The notes under the pieces are model-generated. The model did not search any database. It was not told where the DNA came from and worked only from the letters and a program-made list of their open reading frames with translations. Shown here one piece after another: positions 44,200 to 52,594 of a stretch of DNA of 64,000 bases (position 1 is the stretch's first letter; the number at the start of each line of letters is the position of its first letter). The stretch lies in the NCBI RefSeq assembly GCF_001550375.1, contig NZ_LRTR01000877.1, positions 1 through 64,000 of the forward strand. The letters run 5' to 3'. Position numbers and translations under genes: made by a program. The DNA is from Streptomyces europaeiscabiei. Lineage in GTDB: Bacteria > Actinomycetota > Actinomycetes > Streptomycetales > Streptomycetaceae.

Positions 44200-45270
44200 A
44201 TGGCGGGGCGGGACGTGTCCGAGGACTACGAGGAGTACCTGGAGGGGTATGCCCGCATCCTCGCGGACGCCTCGGCGACCGGTCGCCGACTGACCAGGGA
44301 CGAACTCGACTCTCGCCGTGCGCTGGGTGAGCAGGCCGCGGAGGCCGGCCTCGGACTGCGAGCCCTGGTCAGCGCCTATATGGCGGCCACCCGGGCGCAC
44401 TGGCCGACCGGGGAGAGTGTTTCCGTTGACGACGCGCTGGGCGCTGCGGCCCAGGCCGTGGACGCGTTCGCCGAGGGCTATGAGCGGGCGCAGCGGCTCG
44501 CTGTACGCCAGGAGGAAGCCGCTCGCCGGGAGTTCATCGACGACCTGCTGTACGGCCGCAGCGACCTGGGTCGGCTGGCCCAGCGCGCGGAACGGTACGG
44601 GCTGCGGCTGTCGTACGAGCACGCGGTCGCGGTGGCCCGTGGCACGGTCGCGTACGAAGAGGGGGACGCGGTTCTGCGGGAGGTGGAGCGTGCGCTGATC
44701 GGCCGGTTCGGTGACCGCAGCATCCTGCTTACGACCAAGGACGGCCGACTGGTGTGCATCGCCCCGGGTGACCAGAGCGAGGTACTCGCCCACTTCGCCA
44801 AGCAGGCGTTCGCCGCCACCGGCGGCGGCCAGGTAGGAATCGGCCGCCCACAACCTGGCGCCGCCGGCGTCGTCCAGTCCTACGAAGAGGCCCTCAACGC
44901 CCTCGACCTGGGCGAACGCCTCGAACTCGACGAACCCGTGCTGCACGCAGCTGACCTCCTCGTCTACCCGGTCCTCACCCGCGACCGCCAGGCCATGGCC
45001 GACCTGGTGGAAAGCGCCCTCGGTCCGCTGCGCGGAGCCCGAGGCGGCGCCCAGCCGATGCTGGACACCCTCACCGCCTACTTCGATTCCGGCTGTGTGT
45101 CCGCGGAGGCGGCGCGGCGGCTCTCGCTGAGCGTGCGCGCCTTCACCTACCGTCTGGAACGCATCCACAAGCTCACCGGCGCGGACCCCTCCGACCCCGT
45201 CCACCGCTACACCCTGCAGACCGCGGTGATCGGGGCCCGGTTGCTGGACTGGCCGACGAAGCCCGGTTGA
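44200..45270 (+). CDS. PucR-type helix-turn-helix regulator
   Basis: The 356-aa protein has an N-terminal helical domain (DYEEYLEGYARILADASATG; LRALVSAYMAATRAHW, like the RsbR-type N-terminal fold) and a middle GGDEF-like/CdaR-type region (VGIGRPQPGAAGVVQSYEEA). The C-terminal PucR HTH reads LDTLTAYFDSGCVSAEAARR, then SLSVRAFTYRLERIHKLTG. It is a transcription factor with an unknown signal. A CAGGGGGA site precedes the ATG at 44200. Its neighbours, STAS, the antiporter and NhaA, suggest a role in ionic or general stress. Confidence 0.84.
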   Translation: MAGRDVSEDYEEYLEGYARILADASATGRRLTRDELDSRRALGEQAAEAGLGLRALVSAYMAATRAHWPTGESVSVDDALGAAAQAVDAFAEGYERAQRLAVRQEEAARREFIDDLLYGRSDLGRLAQRAERYGLRLSYEHAVAVARGTVAYEEGDAVLREVERALIGRFGDRSILLTTKDGRLVCIAPGDQSEVLAHFAKQAFAATGGGQVGIGRPQPGAAGVVQSYEEALNALDLGERLELDEPVLHAADLLVYPVLTRDRQAMADLVESALGPLRGARGGAQPMLDTLTAYFDSGCVSAEAARRLSLSVRAFTYRLERIHKLTGADPSDPVHRYTLQTAVIGARLLDWPTKPG

Positions 45271-45431
45271 GGTCCGTGACGAGGACGTGACCTCGCCCGC
45301 TTACGTGCGGCTTCGTCGTCCGGACATCGGCCGTGACAACAGTCACAGCGGGACGCTGCACACGGGAGTGCTCAGGACGCATACCGGCGGCAGCGGCGGA
45401 TAGTGTGTAAAGAACGCGTCAAGGGACGCGG

Positions 45432-45455
45432 GGTGTGCCGGGAAGTCTGGTCGGC
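45432..45455 (+). promoter_or_regulatory. 24-nt leader element, copy 4 (nhaA)
   Basis: GGTGTGCCGGGA then AGTCTGGTCGGC, ending 50 bases before the nhaA start. A small hairpin (CGCGTC-AAGG-GACGCG) stands just before it and another (GGGCAC-GT-GTGCCC) just after it. Confidence 0.62.
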
Positions 45456-45505
45456 GTCGAAGGGGCACGTGTGCCCGAAATCCGATGCTGTGGAGGTTCT
45501 CCCGG

Positions 45506-46828
45506 ATGCGTGATGGTCAGCGTGAGCGTTCTGTGTTCCTCGGCCTGCTGCCCTGGCCGGAGCGGGTGCGGGTGGCCCGGGCCCTGCGGACGGAGACGGT
45601 CGGCGGGCTGGTGCTGCTGGCGGCGGCCGTGGTGGCGCTGGTGTGGGCGAACACTCCGTGGAGCGGCACCTACGAGGAGATCCGCGATTTCCACTTCGGG
45701 ATTCCCGCGCTCGGCCTGGACCTGTCGGTCGGGCACTGGACCTCGGACGGGCTGCTGACCGTCTTCTTCCTGGTCGCCGGAATCGAACTGAAACGTGAGC
45801 TCGTCGTCGGCGAGCTGCGGACCCCTGCCACGGCCGCCCTGCCCGTGGTCGCCGCCCTGTGCGGCATGGCGGTCCCCGCCGCCGTCTACCTGGCCACCGC
45901 CACGATCGGCGGCGGCAGCGCACAGGGCTGGGCGGTGCCGATGGCCACCGACATCGCCTTCGCGCTCGCCGTTCTCGCCGTCCTCTCCACCCACCTTCCC
46001 TCCGCCCTACGAGCCTTCCTGCTGACCCTGGCGGTAGTTGACGACCTGGGCGCGATTCTGGTGATCGCGGTCTTCTTCACCAGCGATCTGAACCCGGCCG
46101 CGTTGGCCGGAGCCGTGGCCGGGCTGGTCGTGTTTTATCTGTTGCAGCGGTTCCGGGTGCGTGGCTGGTGGTGGTACGTGCCGCTGGGCGTGGTGATCTG
46201 GGCGCTGATGTACAACGGCGGCGTGCACGCCACGGTCGCCGGTGTGGCGATGGGCCTGATCCTGCGGACCGTCCGGGACGAGGACGAGGACGAGGACGCC
46301 TCCCCGGGGGAGGGGACCGAGCATCTGCTGCGACCGGTGTCGGCCGGTGTGGCGGTGCCGCTGTTCGCGCTGTTCGCCGCCGGGGTGAGCGTGTCGGCCG
46401 GCGCTGTGGGCGAGGTGTTCACGCGCCCGGAGCCGCTGGGCGTGGTGCTGGGGTTGGTCGTGGGCAAGACCGTGGGGATCTTCGCCGGTACCTACCTGGC
46501 GGCCCGGTTCACCAGGGCCCGCCTCAACCCCGACCTGGCGTGGGCGGACGTGTTCGCCCTGGCGGTCCTGGCCGGGATCGGCTTCACCGTCGCCCTGCTG
46601 ATCGGTGAACTCGCCTTCACCGACCCGGCCGACGTCGAGCACATCAAGGCCGCCGTCCTGCTCGGCTCCCTGATCGCTGCGGCCGTCGCGGCATTGCTGA
46701 TCAAACGCCGCAACGGGATCTACCGCCGCCTGTGGGAGGCCGAGACCCGGGACGAGGACGCCGACGGAATCCCCGACATCTACCAGCGCACCGTGTCCGG
46801 CCGGGATGGGGTCGAGGGCACGAGCTGA
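45506..46828 (+). CDS. nhaA: Na+/H+ antiporter NhaA
   Basis: The 440-aa NhaA antiporter has about 12 membrane helices. Family residues are intact: the aspartate pair Asp179-Asp180 in LAVVDDLGAILVIAVFF (the ion-binding site) and MATDIAFALAVLAVLSTHLP in helix 4. KRELVVGELRTP and GIGFTVALLIGELAF complete the fold. A hydrophilic loop DEDEDEDASPGEGTEH (about residue 260) is unusually acidic. The C-terminal 40 residues are charged (AETRDEDADGIPDIYQRTV). GGAGG before the ATG at 45506 favours it over the ATG at 45485. Confidence 0.94.
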   Translation: MRDGQRERSVFLGLLPWPERVRVARALRTETVGGLVLLAAAVVALVWANTPWSGTYEEIRDFHFGIPALGLDLSVGHWTSDGLLTVFFLVAGIELKRELVVGELRTPATAALPVVAALCGMAVPAAVYLATATIGGGSAQGWAVPMATDIAFALAVLAVLSTHLPSALRAFLLTLAVVDDLGAILVIAVFFTSDLNPAALAGAVAGLVVFYLLQRFRVRGWWWYVPLGVVIWALMYNGGVHATVAGVAMGLILRTVRDEDEDEDASPGEGTEHLLRPVSAGVAVPLFALFAAGVSVSAGAVGEVFTRPEPLGVVLGLVVGKTVGIFAGTYLAARFTRARLNPDLAWADVFALAVLAGIGFTVALLIGELAFTDPADVEHIKAAVLLGSLIAAAVAALLIKRRNGIYRRLWEAETRDEDADGIPDIYQRTVSGRDGVEGTS

Positions 46829-47194
46829 AACGGTGCCTGCTACTCAGCTCGTACTTGGGTGATAGCTCCTGCGGGGTCACCACTACGTTCGACAACACTT
46901 TGGCGACGCGAGTCGCAGAGCAAATGGGGCCAAAGGTGCGGAATCCATTCAGGCGAGGTGGTGCGGTAGACGTCGCGATGGGATGGCTCGGTGTGCTGGC
47001 TTCGTTCTCTGCTGTTGAAGGCGATAGAGCTGACCAGACATGGCGCCTCGCCTTCGTGGCCGATGATCGCAGGCGCGATGGTCGTACTCAGCCTGTATCG
47101 GATCCGCCGGGACAGTCCCCGGAGCAGGCTGTGAGTGCCCTTTGCCGACTGGCCGTGGCATCCCCCTCGCGGGCCATGTCGGCCACGGGCCGGC
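46829..47194. other. Gap without a recognisable gene
   Basis: The base composition is less G+C-rich than the flanks, and no frame shows a known family on either strand. It may be leftover inserted DNA. Confidence 0.4.
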
Positions 47195-48079
47195 TCACAC
47201 CTTCTCGCCGCTGACGAACCGCTCGATCTCGGAGACGGGCAGGTCACGCCCGGTCGGCCGGACATAGCGTGCGAGGTACTCCCGGCTGCCGACCTGTTCC
47301 CGCTCGGCCCAGCCGTACTCCTGAAGCAGACTCCGGGTGTCCTCGGGGGCAAGACCGAAGTGCCACATCGCATGCTCCACGACGAAGTCCTGGTGGGCCT
47401 GCGCGGCGCCGTAGAAGTCGATTCCGTCGAGGAAGTCCTTGCGGACGTACGTGAAGATCAACCGACTGCCGATGGCGGCCTTGGCGAGGAAGGCGAGGGT
47501 TCTGCGTACGCCGTCCTCCGTCAGGTACTGCGTCACGGCCTCCCAGACGAACATCGTCGGAATCTCCGGAGCGAAGCCGTGGGCGTGCAGTACGTCGGCG
47601 AGGTCATCGGTTTGGAAATCGACCGGGACCAGAAACACGTGATCGGGTACCCGGCCGAAGACCGCGTTCAGCCGCTGCCGCTTGTGGGCGATGTTGGCGG
47701 GTAGATCGATTTCGAACGCCCGCGCGCCCGTCGGCGGCACCAGACGGTACGCCCGGGTGTCCAGGCCCGCGCCGAGGAACACGAACTGCTCGATCCCTGC
47801 CCGTACGGCTTCGGAGACCTTGTCGTCGGCATACCGTTTGCGGGACAGGACGCTCGCCCAAAGACCAAGGGCCTTCTTGTCCGTCGCGCCGGTCAGGAGA
47901 TCGCGCACGGGGCGCCACCTGCAGGCCCCGGTCACGAGCCGCAGGCCGGGCGGCAGGAACTGGACGGCCAGTTCGTCGCTGAGCACGCGCTGGGACTCTG
48001 GAAGGTGCTGTTCGCACGCCGCGATCACCATCGGGCCTAATGCGGTCTGTGCTGCGGGGGGCCGTTTCGTCACAGTCAT
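47195..48079 (-). CDS. SAM-dependent methyltransferase (PPM1/LCMT-like family)
   Basis: The 294-aa protein belongs to the class I methyltransferases abundant in actinobacteria. The SAM-binding motif is QFVFLGAGLDTRAYRL, preceded by KRYADDKVSEAVRAG and followed by RAFEIDLPANIAHKRQRLNA; FVWEAVTQYLTEDGVRRTL is the next conserved block. The methyl acceptor is unknown. An AAGGAGAG site supports the ATG at 48079, which overlaps the stop of the upstream HTH gene by four bases, so they form an operon. Confidence 0.87.
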   Translation of the reverse strand: MTVTKRPPAAQTALGPMVIAACEQHLPESQRVLSDELAVQFLPPGLRLVTGACRWRPVRDLLTGATDKKALGLWASVLSRKRYADDKVSEAVRAGIEQFVFLGAGLDTRAYRLVPPTGARAFEIDLPANIAHKRQRLNAVFGRVPDHVFLVPVDFQTDDLADVLHAHGFAPEIPTMFVWEAVTQYLTEDGVRRTLAFLAKAAIGSRLIFTYVRKDFLDGIDFYGAAQAHQDFVVEHAMWHFGLAPEDTRSLLQEYGWAEREQVGSREYLARYVRPTGRDLPVSEIERFVSGEKV

Positions 48080-48555
48080 CTCTCCTTGGCCGAACGGGCT
48101 GCGGAAGGTGTTGGTGGCGCGTCGGCGAAGACCTGCTCCATCCAGAGGAAAACCTCGTGGGCGGCGCCGATCCGGGCGCCGTGGGTGGTGGAGGGGCCAG
48201 CCAACGTCATGCCGTCGCGCATGATCTGGCCGAGCGAAGCGAGCGAGGCGATCTGCCGTTGTACGACCTTCTCCCAGGCGTCGTCGTCGACCCGGTAGTA
48301 CACCGTGCGGCTTCCCGGCTTGGTGAGCCGGCGCAGGAAGCCGACTGAGCTCAGCAACCGCAGGTTGGTCGACAGCGAAGCCCGGCTCGCCCCGATCGCG
48401 GCGGCGATCTCCTCCGCGGACTGCTCAGGCGGGTCGCAGATCATCAACCAGCCCAACACCCGGCCGGCGATCAGCGGTACACCGTCCTGATCCGCGCAGT
48501 ACTTCGCGATCCGCTCGACCCACTCCAGCACGTCCTCGTTGCTCGACTCCGCCAT
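48076..48555 (-). CDS. MarR/GbsR-type helix-turn-helix regulator
   Basis: The 159-aa protein has a winged-helix core: PLIAGRVLGWLMICDPPEQS, the HTH EIAAAIGASRASLSTNLRLL and the wing RRLTKPGSRTVYYRV. A C-terminal dimer helix follows. It probably controls the methyltransferase it overlaps. The start is uncertain: the ATG at 48582 would add nine residues, but neither ATG has a clear ribosome site, and the one at 48555 begins nearer to the conserved part. Confidence 0.8.
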   Translation of the reverse strand: MAESSNEDVLEWVERIAKYCADQDGVPLIAGRVLGWLMICDPPEQSAEEIAAAIGASRASLSTNLRLLSSVGFLRRLTKPGSRTVYYRVDDDAWEKVVQRQIASLASLGQIMRDGMTLAGPSTTHGARIGAAHEVFLWMEQVFADAPPTPSAARSAKER

Positions 48556-48718
48556 AGGCGCACCGCTCTTCAACTGATTCATTAGTGCCTAGCTACTTCA
48601 CTTTCCACTGAAACTAGGGCTGGCGCTGTCCTGCGGCAAGACCGTGGCTGGAACCGTGCCCGATTCCCGCAGGCCGATGGCATGGACGGCAACTGGCCTG
48701 CATGGGAAAGGGGCGTGG

Positions 48719-49234
48719 TCAGCGCCCCGCGTCGTACTCTTCCCGCCACCGGTCGACGAGGGTGGCCATCTCGCGCTGGAAGAAGGCGTAGAAGTCCCGC
48801 ATCTCGTGCAGGCGCCGTCCCGCGACGCTGCCCTCGCCCGCAGCCTTGATGCCCTCGGTGGCGGCGTCACCCATGACGGCGAGCATCGCGTTCTGGTTGC
48901 TCATCAGTCTGGCCCAGGCGTATTCACGGAAGCGGTAGTGGTCGCGTCGGCTGCCGGGTGCAGGGACCCGCTCGATCATGCCGATGGGTAGGAGTTGCTT
49001 TACCGCTCCCGACACCGCCCCGGAGCTGATCTGCAGCTCGTCGCACAGGTCGTTGGCCGTCATGGTCTCCCGGCGACTGAAGAGGAGCGCGGTCATCACG
49101 CGCGCGGTGGTCTTCTGCATCCCACCCTGGGCCAGGGTGAGCGCGAGCCGCTCCGCCGCCTCGCGCAGCTGCCTGCCCTGCTCGTCGTCCATGGCCCTGG
49201 TCTGTGCCGTCTCGCGGGTTTGCTCGCTGTCCAT
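48719..49234 (-). CDS. GbsR/MarR-type regulator, divergent from the ABC exporter
   Basis: The 171-aa protein has a winged-helix core: GGMQKTTARVMTALLFSRRE, the HTH NDLCDELQISSGAVSGAVKQ and the wing RVPAPGSRRDHYRF. A long C-terminal dimerisation helix ends REMATLVDRWREEYDAGR. This type is usually a repressor of the divergent transporter. Three ATGs are close together (49261, 49243, 49234) and the choice is not firm. The 56-base intergenic region holds an inverted repeat over the -35 of the transporter promoter. Confidence 0.84.
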   Translation of the reverse strand: MDSEQTRETAQTRAMDDEQGRQLREAAERLALTLAQGGMQKTTARVMTALLFSRRETMTANDLCDELQISSGAVSGAVKQLLPIGMIERVPAPGSRRDHYRFREYAWARLMSNQNAMLAVMGDAATEGIKAAGEGSVAGRRLHEMRDFYAFFQREMATLVDRWREEYDAGR

Positions 49235-49266
49235 GCCTTGCATCGTACCGAGAGTTCTCAATGCTC

Positions 49267-49310
49267 AGATATCTCCGTACGTTTACATATCTCTGAAAGT
49301 TCTGTACGTT
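49267..49310 (+). promoter_or_regulatory. Leaderless promoter and operator of the ABC exporter
   Basis: TTTACA (49282-49287) and TACGTT (49305-49310) are 17 bases apart, and the -10 ends seven bases before the ATG, so the mRNA is probably leaderless. An inverted repeat AGATAT (49267-49272) / ATATCT (49287-49292) covers the -35 and is a likely binding site for the divergent regulator. GTACGTT occurs twice in the same region. Confidence 0.55.
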
Positions 49311-49317
49311 CCGAGTC

Positions 49318-50241
49318 ATGGATAACGCGATCGAGCTCCGGGAGCTCACCAAGAGGTACGGCACCCGACGTGGCCTGAGCGGACTCACCCTGGACGTCCG
49401 CGTCGGTGAGGTCTTCGGCTTCCTCGGCCCCAACGGTGCGGGCAAGTCCACCACCATCCGGCTCCTGCTCGACCTGATCCGCCCCACCTCGGGGCGCGCC
49501 GTTGTGCTCGGCCTGGACCCGCGTGCCGACGGCCTGCGGTTGCGTTCCCGGGTCGGTTACCTGGCCGGCGACTTCGTCTGTGACGGGCGGCAGAACGTGC
49601 GTGGCTACCTGCGCTTCCTCGCCGCCCTGCGCGGTGGCGTGCCGCAGGAGCGCATCGACGCCCTGGCCGACCGGCTCGGCCTCGACCAGAGTACGAGGAT
49701 CAAGAAGCTGTCCAAGGGCAACCGGCAGAAGGTCGGCCTGGTGCAGGCGTTCATGCACACCCCGGAGCTGCTGGTCCTGGACGAACCCACCTCCGGACTC
49801 GACCCGCTGGTCCAGCAGACCTTCCTCGACCTGGTTGCGGAGGCCGCCGCGGGCGGTCAGACCGTGTTCATGTCCAGCCACATCATGAGCGAGGTCGAGG
49901 CCGTCGCCGACCGGGTCGGCATCATCCGCGACGGCCGCCTCGTCGCCCTGGACACCGTCGCCGCCCTGCGCGCCGGAGCTGTCCGCGACATCGAGGTCAC
50001 CTTCGCGCACCCCGTAACCGCAGCCGCCTTCGCGCGAATTGACGGACGGCTCCGCCTCGACGCGGACGGCACCACCCTCACTGGCCAGATCACCGGCAGC
50101 CCCGACACCCTCGTCAAGGCTCTCGCCGCACACACCGTCACCGGCCTGCGCGCCACCGAACCCGCGCTCGAAGAGCTCTTTTACTCCTACTACGAGGGTG
50201 CGGAAGCCGCCCCGCGTTCCACGACCGCCCAGGTCGCCTGA
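49318..50241 (+). CDS. ABC transporter ATP-binding protein
   Basis: The 307-aa ATPase of an export-type ABC transporter carries Walker A GPNGAGKSTT, signature LSKGNRQKVGL, Walker B LLVLDEPTSGLDP and the H-loop MSSHIMSEVE. The C-terminal 90 residues form the usual regulatory extension. It pairs with the permease 55 bases downstream. Multidrug, antibiotic or lipid export is possible, as in the related DrrA-type systems. Confidence 0.92.
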   Translation: MDNAIELRELTKRYGTRRGLSGLTLDVRVGEVFGFLGPNGAGKSTTIRLLLDLIRPTSGRAVVLGLDPRADGLRLRSRVGYLAGDFVCDGRQNVRGYLRFLAALRGGVPQERIDALADRLGLDQSTRIKKLSKGNRQKVGLVQAFMHTPELLVLDEPTSGLDPLVQQTFLDLVAEAAAGGQTVFMSSHIMSEVEAVADRVGIIRDGRLVALDTVAALRAGAVRDIEVTFAHPVTAAAFARIDGRLRLDADGTTLTGQITGSPDTLVKALAAHTVTGLRATEPALEELFYSYYEGAEAAPRSTTAQVA

Positions 50242-50296
50242 CCGGAGTCGGCCGCCTGCTGCCCCGCCCCTTGCGCTCCCACCGGAAGGCCCCGCC

Positions 50297-51067
50297 ATGA
50301 ACCTGGCCGTCTACACGAAGTTCCTCTCCGACAGCCGACGCGGCCTCATCGGCTGGATGCTCGGCACCGCCGCCGTCGGCATGATGTACGCCTCCACGTA
50401 CCCCTCGCAGAAGGACAACACCGCGAGCCTGCCCGAGGTCCTGCGCGAGTCCCTGCACATCGACGCCACCGCCGCCGGCTACCTTCAGGCCAGCGTGTTC
50501 GGCCTGATCCTGCCCCTGCTGGCCATGATCTACGGTGCCGCCACCGGATCCCGGGCCGTCGCGGGCGAGGAGGAGTCGGGGCAGCTCGACCTCGTCCTTG
50601 CCCACCCCCTCACCCGCACCCAGCTCGTCCTCCAGCGGTTCGCCGCGCTGGCCACCGGAGCAGGCGCGATCTCCCTCCTGGTCTGGCTCGCCCTGCTCGC
50701 CATCCGCGACAGCGCCGAACTCACCAGCGTCACCCCGGGCGAACTGTTCGCCCAGTGCGCGAACCTGGCCCTGCTCGGCATCGTCTTCGGAGCTCTCGCT
50801 CTCGGGCTCGGGGCAGCCTTCGGCCGCCGTGTCGTCGTCCTCGCCGGTACCGCCGCCATCGGGGTCCTGGCCTACAGCGCGCACACCTTCGCCGCGCAGA
50901 TCGGCGCGGACCAGCTCGCCTACCTCTCGCCCTTCCACCACTACATCGGCGGCCAGCCGTTGCGGAACGGCTTCCAGTGGGTCGACACGGGCATCCTCAC
51001 CGCGACGGCGAGCGCCCTTGTGGGCCTGGGCGCGTGGCGATTCACGCGCCGTGACATCAACACCTGA
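50297..51067 (+). CDS. ABC transporter permease (ABC-2 type)
   Basis: The 256-aa membrane protein has six helices in the ABC-2 layout. Between helices 2 and 3 lies the typical motif GEEESGQLDLVLAHPLTRTQL, an E-E-x-G-x-L-D-L-V-L pattern by which the permease contacts its ATPase. Conserved features include SPFHHYIGGQPLRNGF in the last loop. An ACCGGAAGG site precedes the ATG. Substrate unknown. Confidence 0.88.
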   Translation: MNLAVYTKFLSDSRRGLIGWMLGTAAVGMMYASTYPSQKDNTASLPEVLRESLHIDATAAGYLQASVFGLILPLLAMIYGAATGSRAVAGEEESGQLDLVLAHPLTRTQLVLQRFAALATGAGAISLLVWLALLAIRDSAELTSVTPGELFAQCANLALLGIVFGALALGLGAAFGRRVVVLAGTAAIGVLAYSAHTFAAQIGADQLAYLSPFHHYIGGQPLRNGFQWVDTGILTATASALVGLGAWRFTRRDINT

Positions 51068-51154
51068 CATCCGGCTCCGGGCGACGGCCGGAATGAGTCT
51101 CGGCTGGACGGTCTGTGTGAGCCACGGCGGGGTAGGGTGACGGCCGCGCGGGGT

Positions 51155-51184
51155 TTGACGGGCTCCGTACGAAGTCCATACCAA
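51155..51184 (+). promoter_or_regulatory. Candidate promoter of the trkH gene
   Basis: TTGACG (51155-51160) and TACCAA (51179-51184) with an 18-base spacer, about 36 bases before the GTG start. Confidence 0.5.
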
Positions 51185-51220
51185 TCCTTGACGGACTGGA
51201 CGTACAGGGGAAGGCAGTCG

Positions 51221-52594
51221 GTGGCAGGACGTTCCGCGCGGGTGGGCCGGTCGCTGTTCGCAGCCCATCCGGCCCGTACGGTCGTGTTGGCCTTCGCCGC
51301 TGTGATCGTGCTCGGGACCGCGCTGCTCGCGCTGCCGGTCGCCGCCGAGGACGGTACGGCCACCGGGCTGGTCACCGCTCTGTTCACCTCCACCTCGGCG
51401 GTGTGCGTGACGGGTCTGGCGGTGGTGGACACGGGCACGTACTGGAGCGGCTTCGGCGAGGGCGTGATCCTCGCGCTGATCCAGGTCGGCGGCTTCGGCA
51501 TCATGACCATGGCCTCCCTGCTCGCCCTGCTGGTCTCCGGCAGACTGCGGCTGCGGATGCAGCTCACCGCGCAGGCGGAGACCAAGAGCCTGGGCATCGG
51601 CGATGTCCGCCGGGTGCTGCTCGGTGTGGCCGGCACGACGCTGATCGTGGAACTCGGGGTCGGCGCCGTCCTCTCTTTGCGTTTCCGCTTCGGCTACGGC
51701 AACTCCATCGGCGAGGCCGTGTATCTCGGGTACTTCCATGCCGTGTCGGCCTTCAACAACGCTGGCTTCGGCCTGCACGCCGACAGCCTCACCCGCTATG
51801 CCGATGATCCGTGGGTCACCCTGCCCATCGCTGTCGCCGTGATCCTCGGCGGTCTCGGCTTCCCCGTCCTGCTGGAGCTGCTGCGCCACCGGCACCGGCG
51901 CCGCACCACCGGCCGCCGCAACTGGACCCTGCACACGAAGCTGACGCTGGCCGCCACCGTCGTCCTGCTTGCCGTCGGCACGTTGCTGACGTGTCTGCTG
52001 GAGTGGACCAACTCCGGCACCCTGGGGGCGTACGACTGGCCCGAGAAGCTTCTGAACGGGTTCTTCCACTCCGCGATGACCCGGACCGCCGGCTTCAACT
52101 CCCTCGACATCGGAGCGATGCACGCCTCCACGCTTCTGATGACCTGCATGCTCATGTTCGTCGGCGGCGGCAGCGCGGGCACAGCCGGCGGAATCAAGGT
52201 CACCACCTTCGCGGTACTGGCCGTCGCGATCATCGCCGAGGTGCGGGGCGAACCCAACTCCTCGGTGCTCGGCCGCCGCCTCGCCCCGCATGTCCTGCGC
52301 CAGGCCCTGACCGTGGCGCTGCTCGGCGTCGGACTGGTCATGACCGCCACGCTCGCCCTGCTGAGCACCACCGACCTGCCCTTCGAACAAGTCCTCTTCG
52401 AAGTCGTCTCCGCCTTCGCCACCGTCGGCCTGTCCACCGGCATCACCGCCGACTTCCCGGCCGCCGGGCAACTGATCCTGATCCTGCTGATGTTCATCGG
52501 CCGCCTGGGCCCGGTCACCCTGGTCTCGGCACTGGCCCTGCGCGAGCGCAAACGCCGCTACGAACTGCCCGAGGAGCGACCCGTCATTGGTTAA
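51221..52594 (+). CDS. TrkH/KtrB-type K+ transporter membrane subunit
   Basis: The 457-aa membrane protein has four pore repeats, recognisable by their filter glycines: TSTSAVCVTGLAVVD, VSAFNNAGFGLHAD, AMTRTAGFNSLDIG and AFATVGLSTGITA. It imports K+ (possibly with Na+). AGGGGAAGG six bases before a GTG at 51221 favours that start over a GTG at 51137, which would add 28 residues. Its stop overlaps the next gene, the TrkA/KtrA gating subunit, by eight bases. Confidence 0.92.
   Translation: MAGRSARVGRSLFAAHPARTVVLAFAAVIVLGTALLALPVAAEDGTATGLVTALFTSTSAVCVTGLAVVDTGTYWSGFGEGVILALIQVGGFGIMTMASLLALLVSGRLRLRMQLTAQAETKSLGIGDVRRVLLGVAGTTLIVELGVGAVLSLRFRFGYGNSIGEAVYLGYFHAVSAFNNAGFGLHADSLTRYADDPWVTLPIAVAVILGGLGFPVLLELLRHRHRRRTTGRRNWTLHTKLTLAATVVLLAVGTLLTCLLEWTNSGTLGAYDWPEKLLNGFFHSAMTRTAGFNSLDIGAMHASTLLMTCMLMFVGGGSAGTAGGIKVTTFAVLAVAIIAEVRGEPNSSVLGRRLAPHVLRQALTVALLGVGLVMTATLALLSTTDLPFEQVLFEVVSAFATVGLSTGITADFPAAGQLILILLMFIGRLGPVTLVSALALRERKRRYELPEERPVIG

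Noticed and set aside
46840..47373. Frames in the gap after nhaA as a transposase remnant
   Set aside because: No DDE or HTH motif and no terminal repeats could be seen.
50138..52471. 777-aa open frame on the minus strand
   Set aside because: Opposite the ABC permease and trkH; low complexity, no motif.
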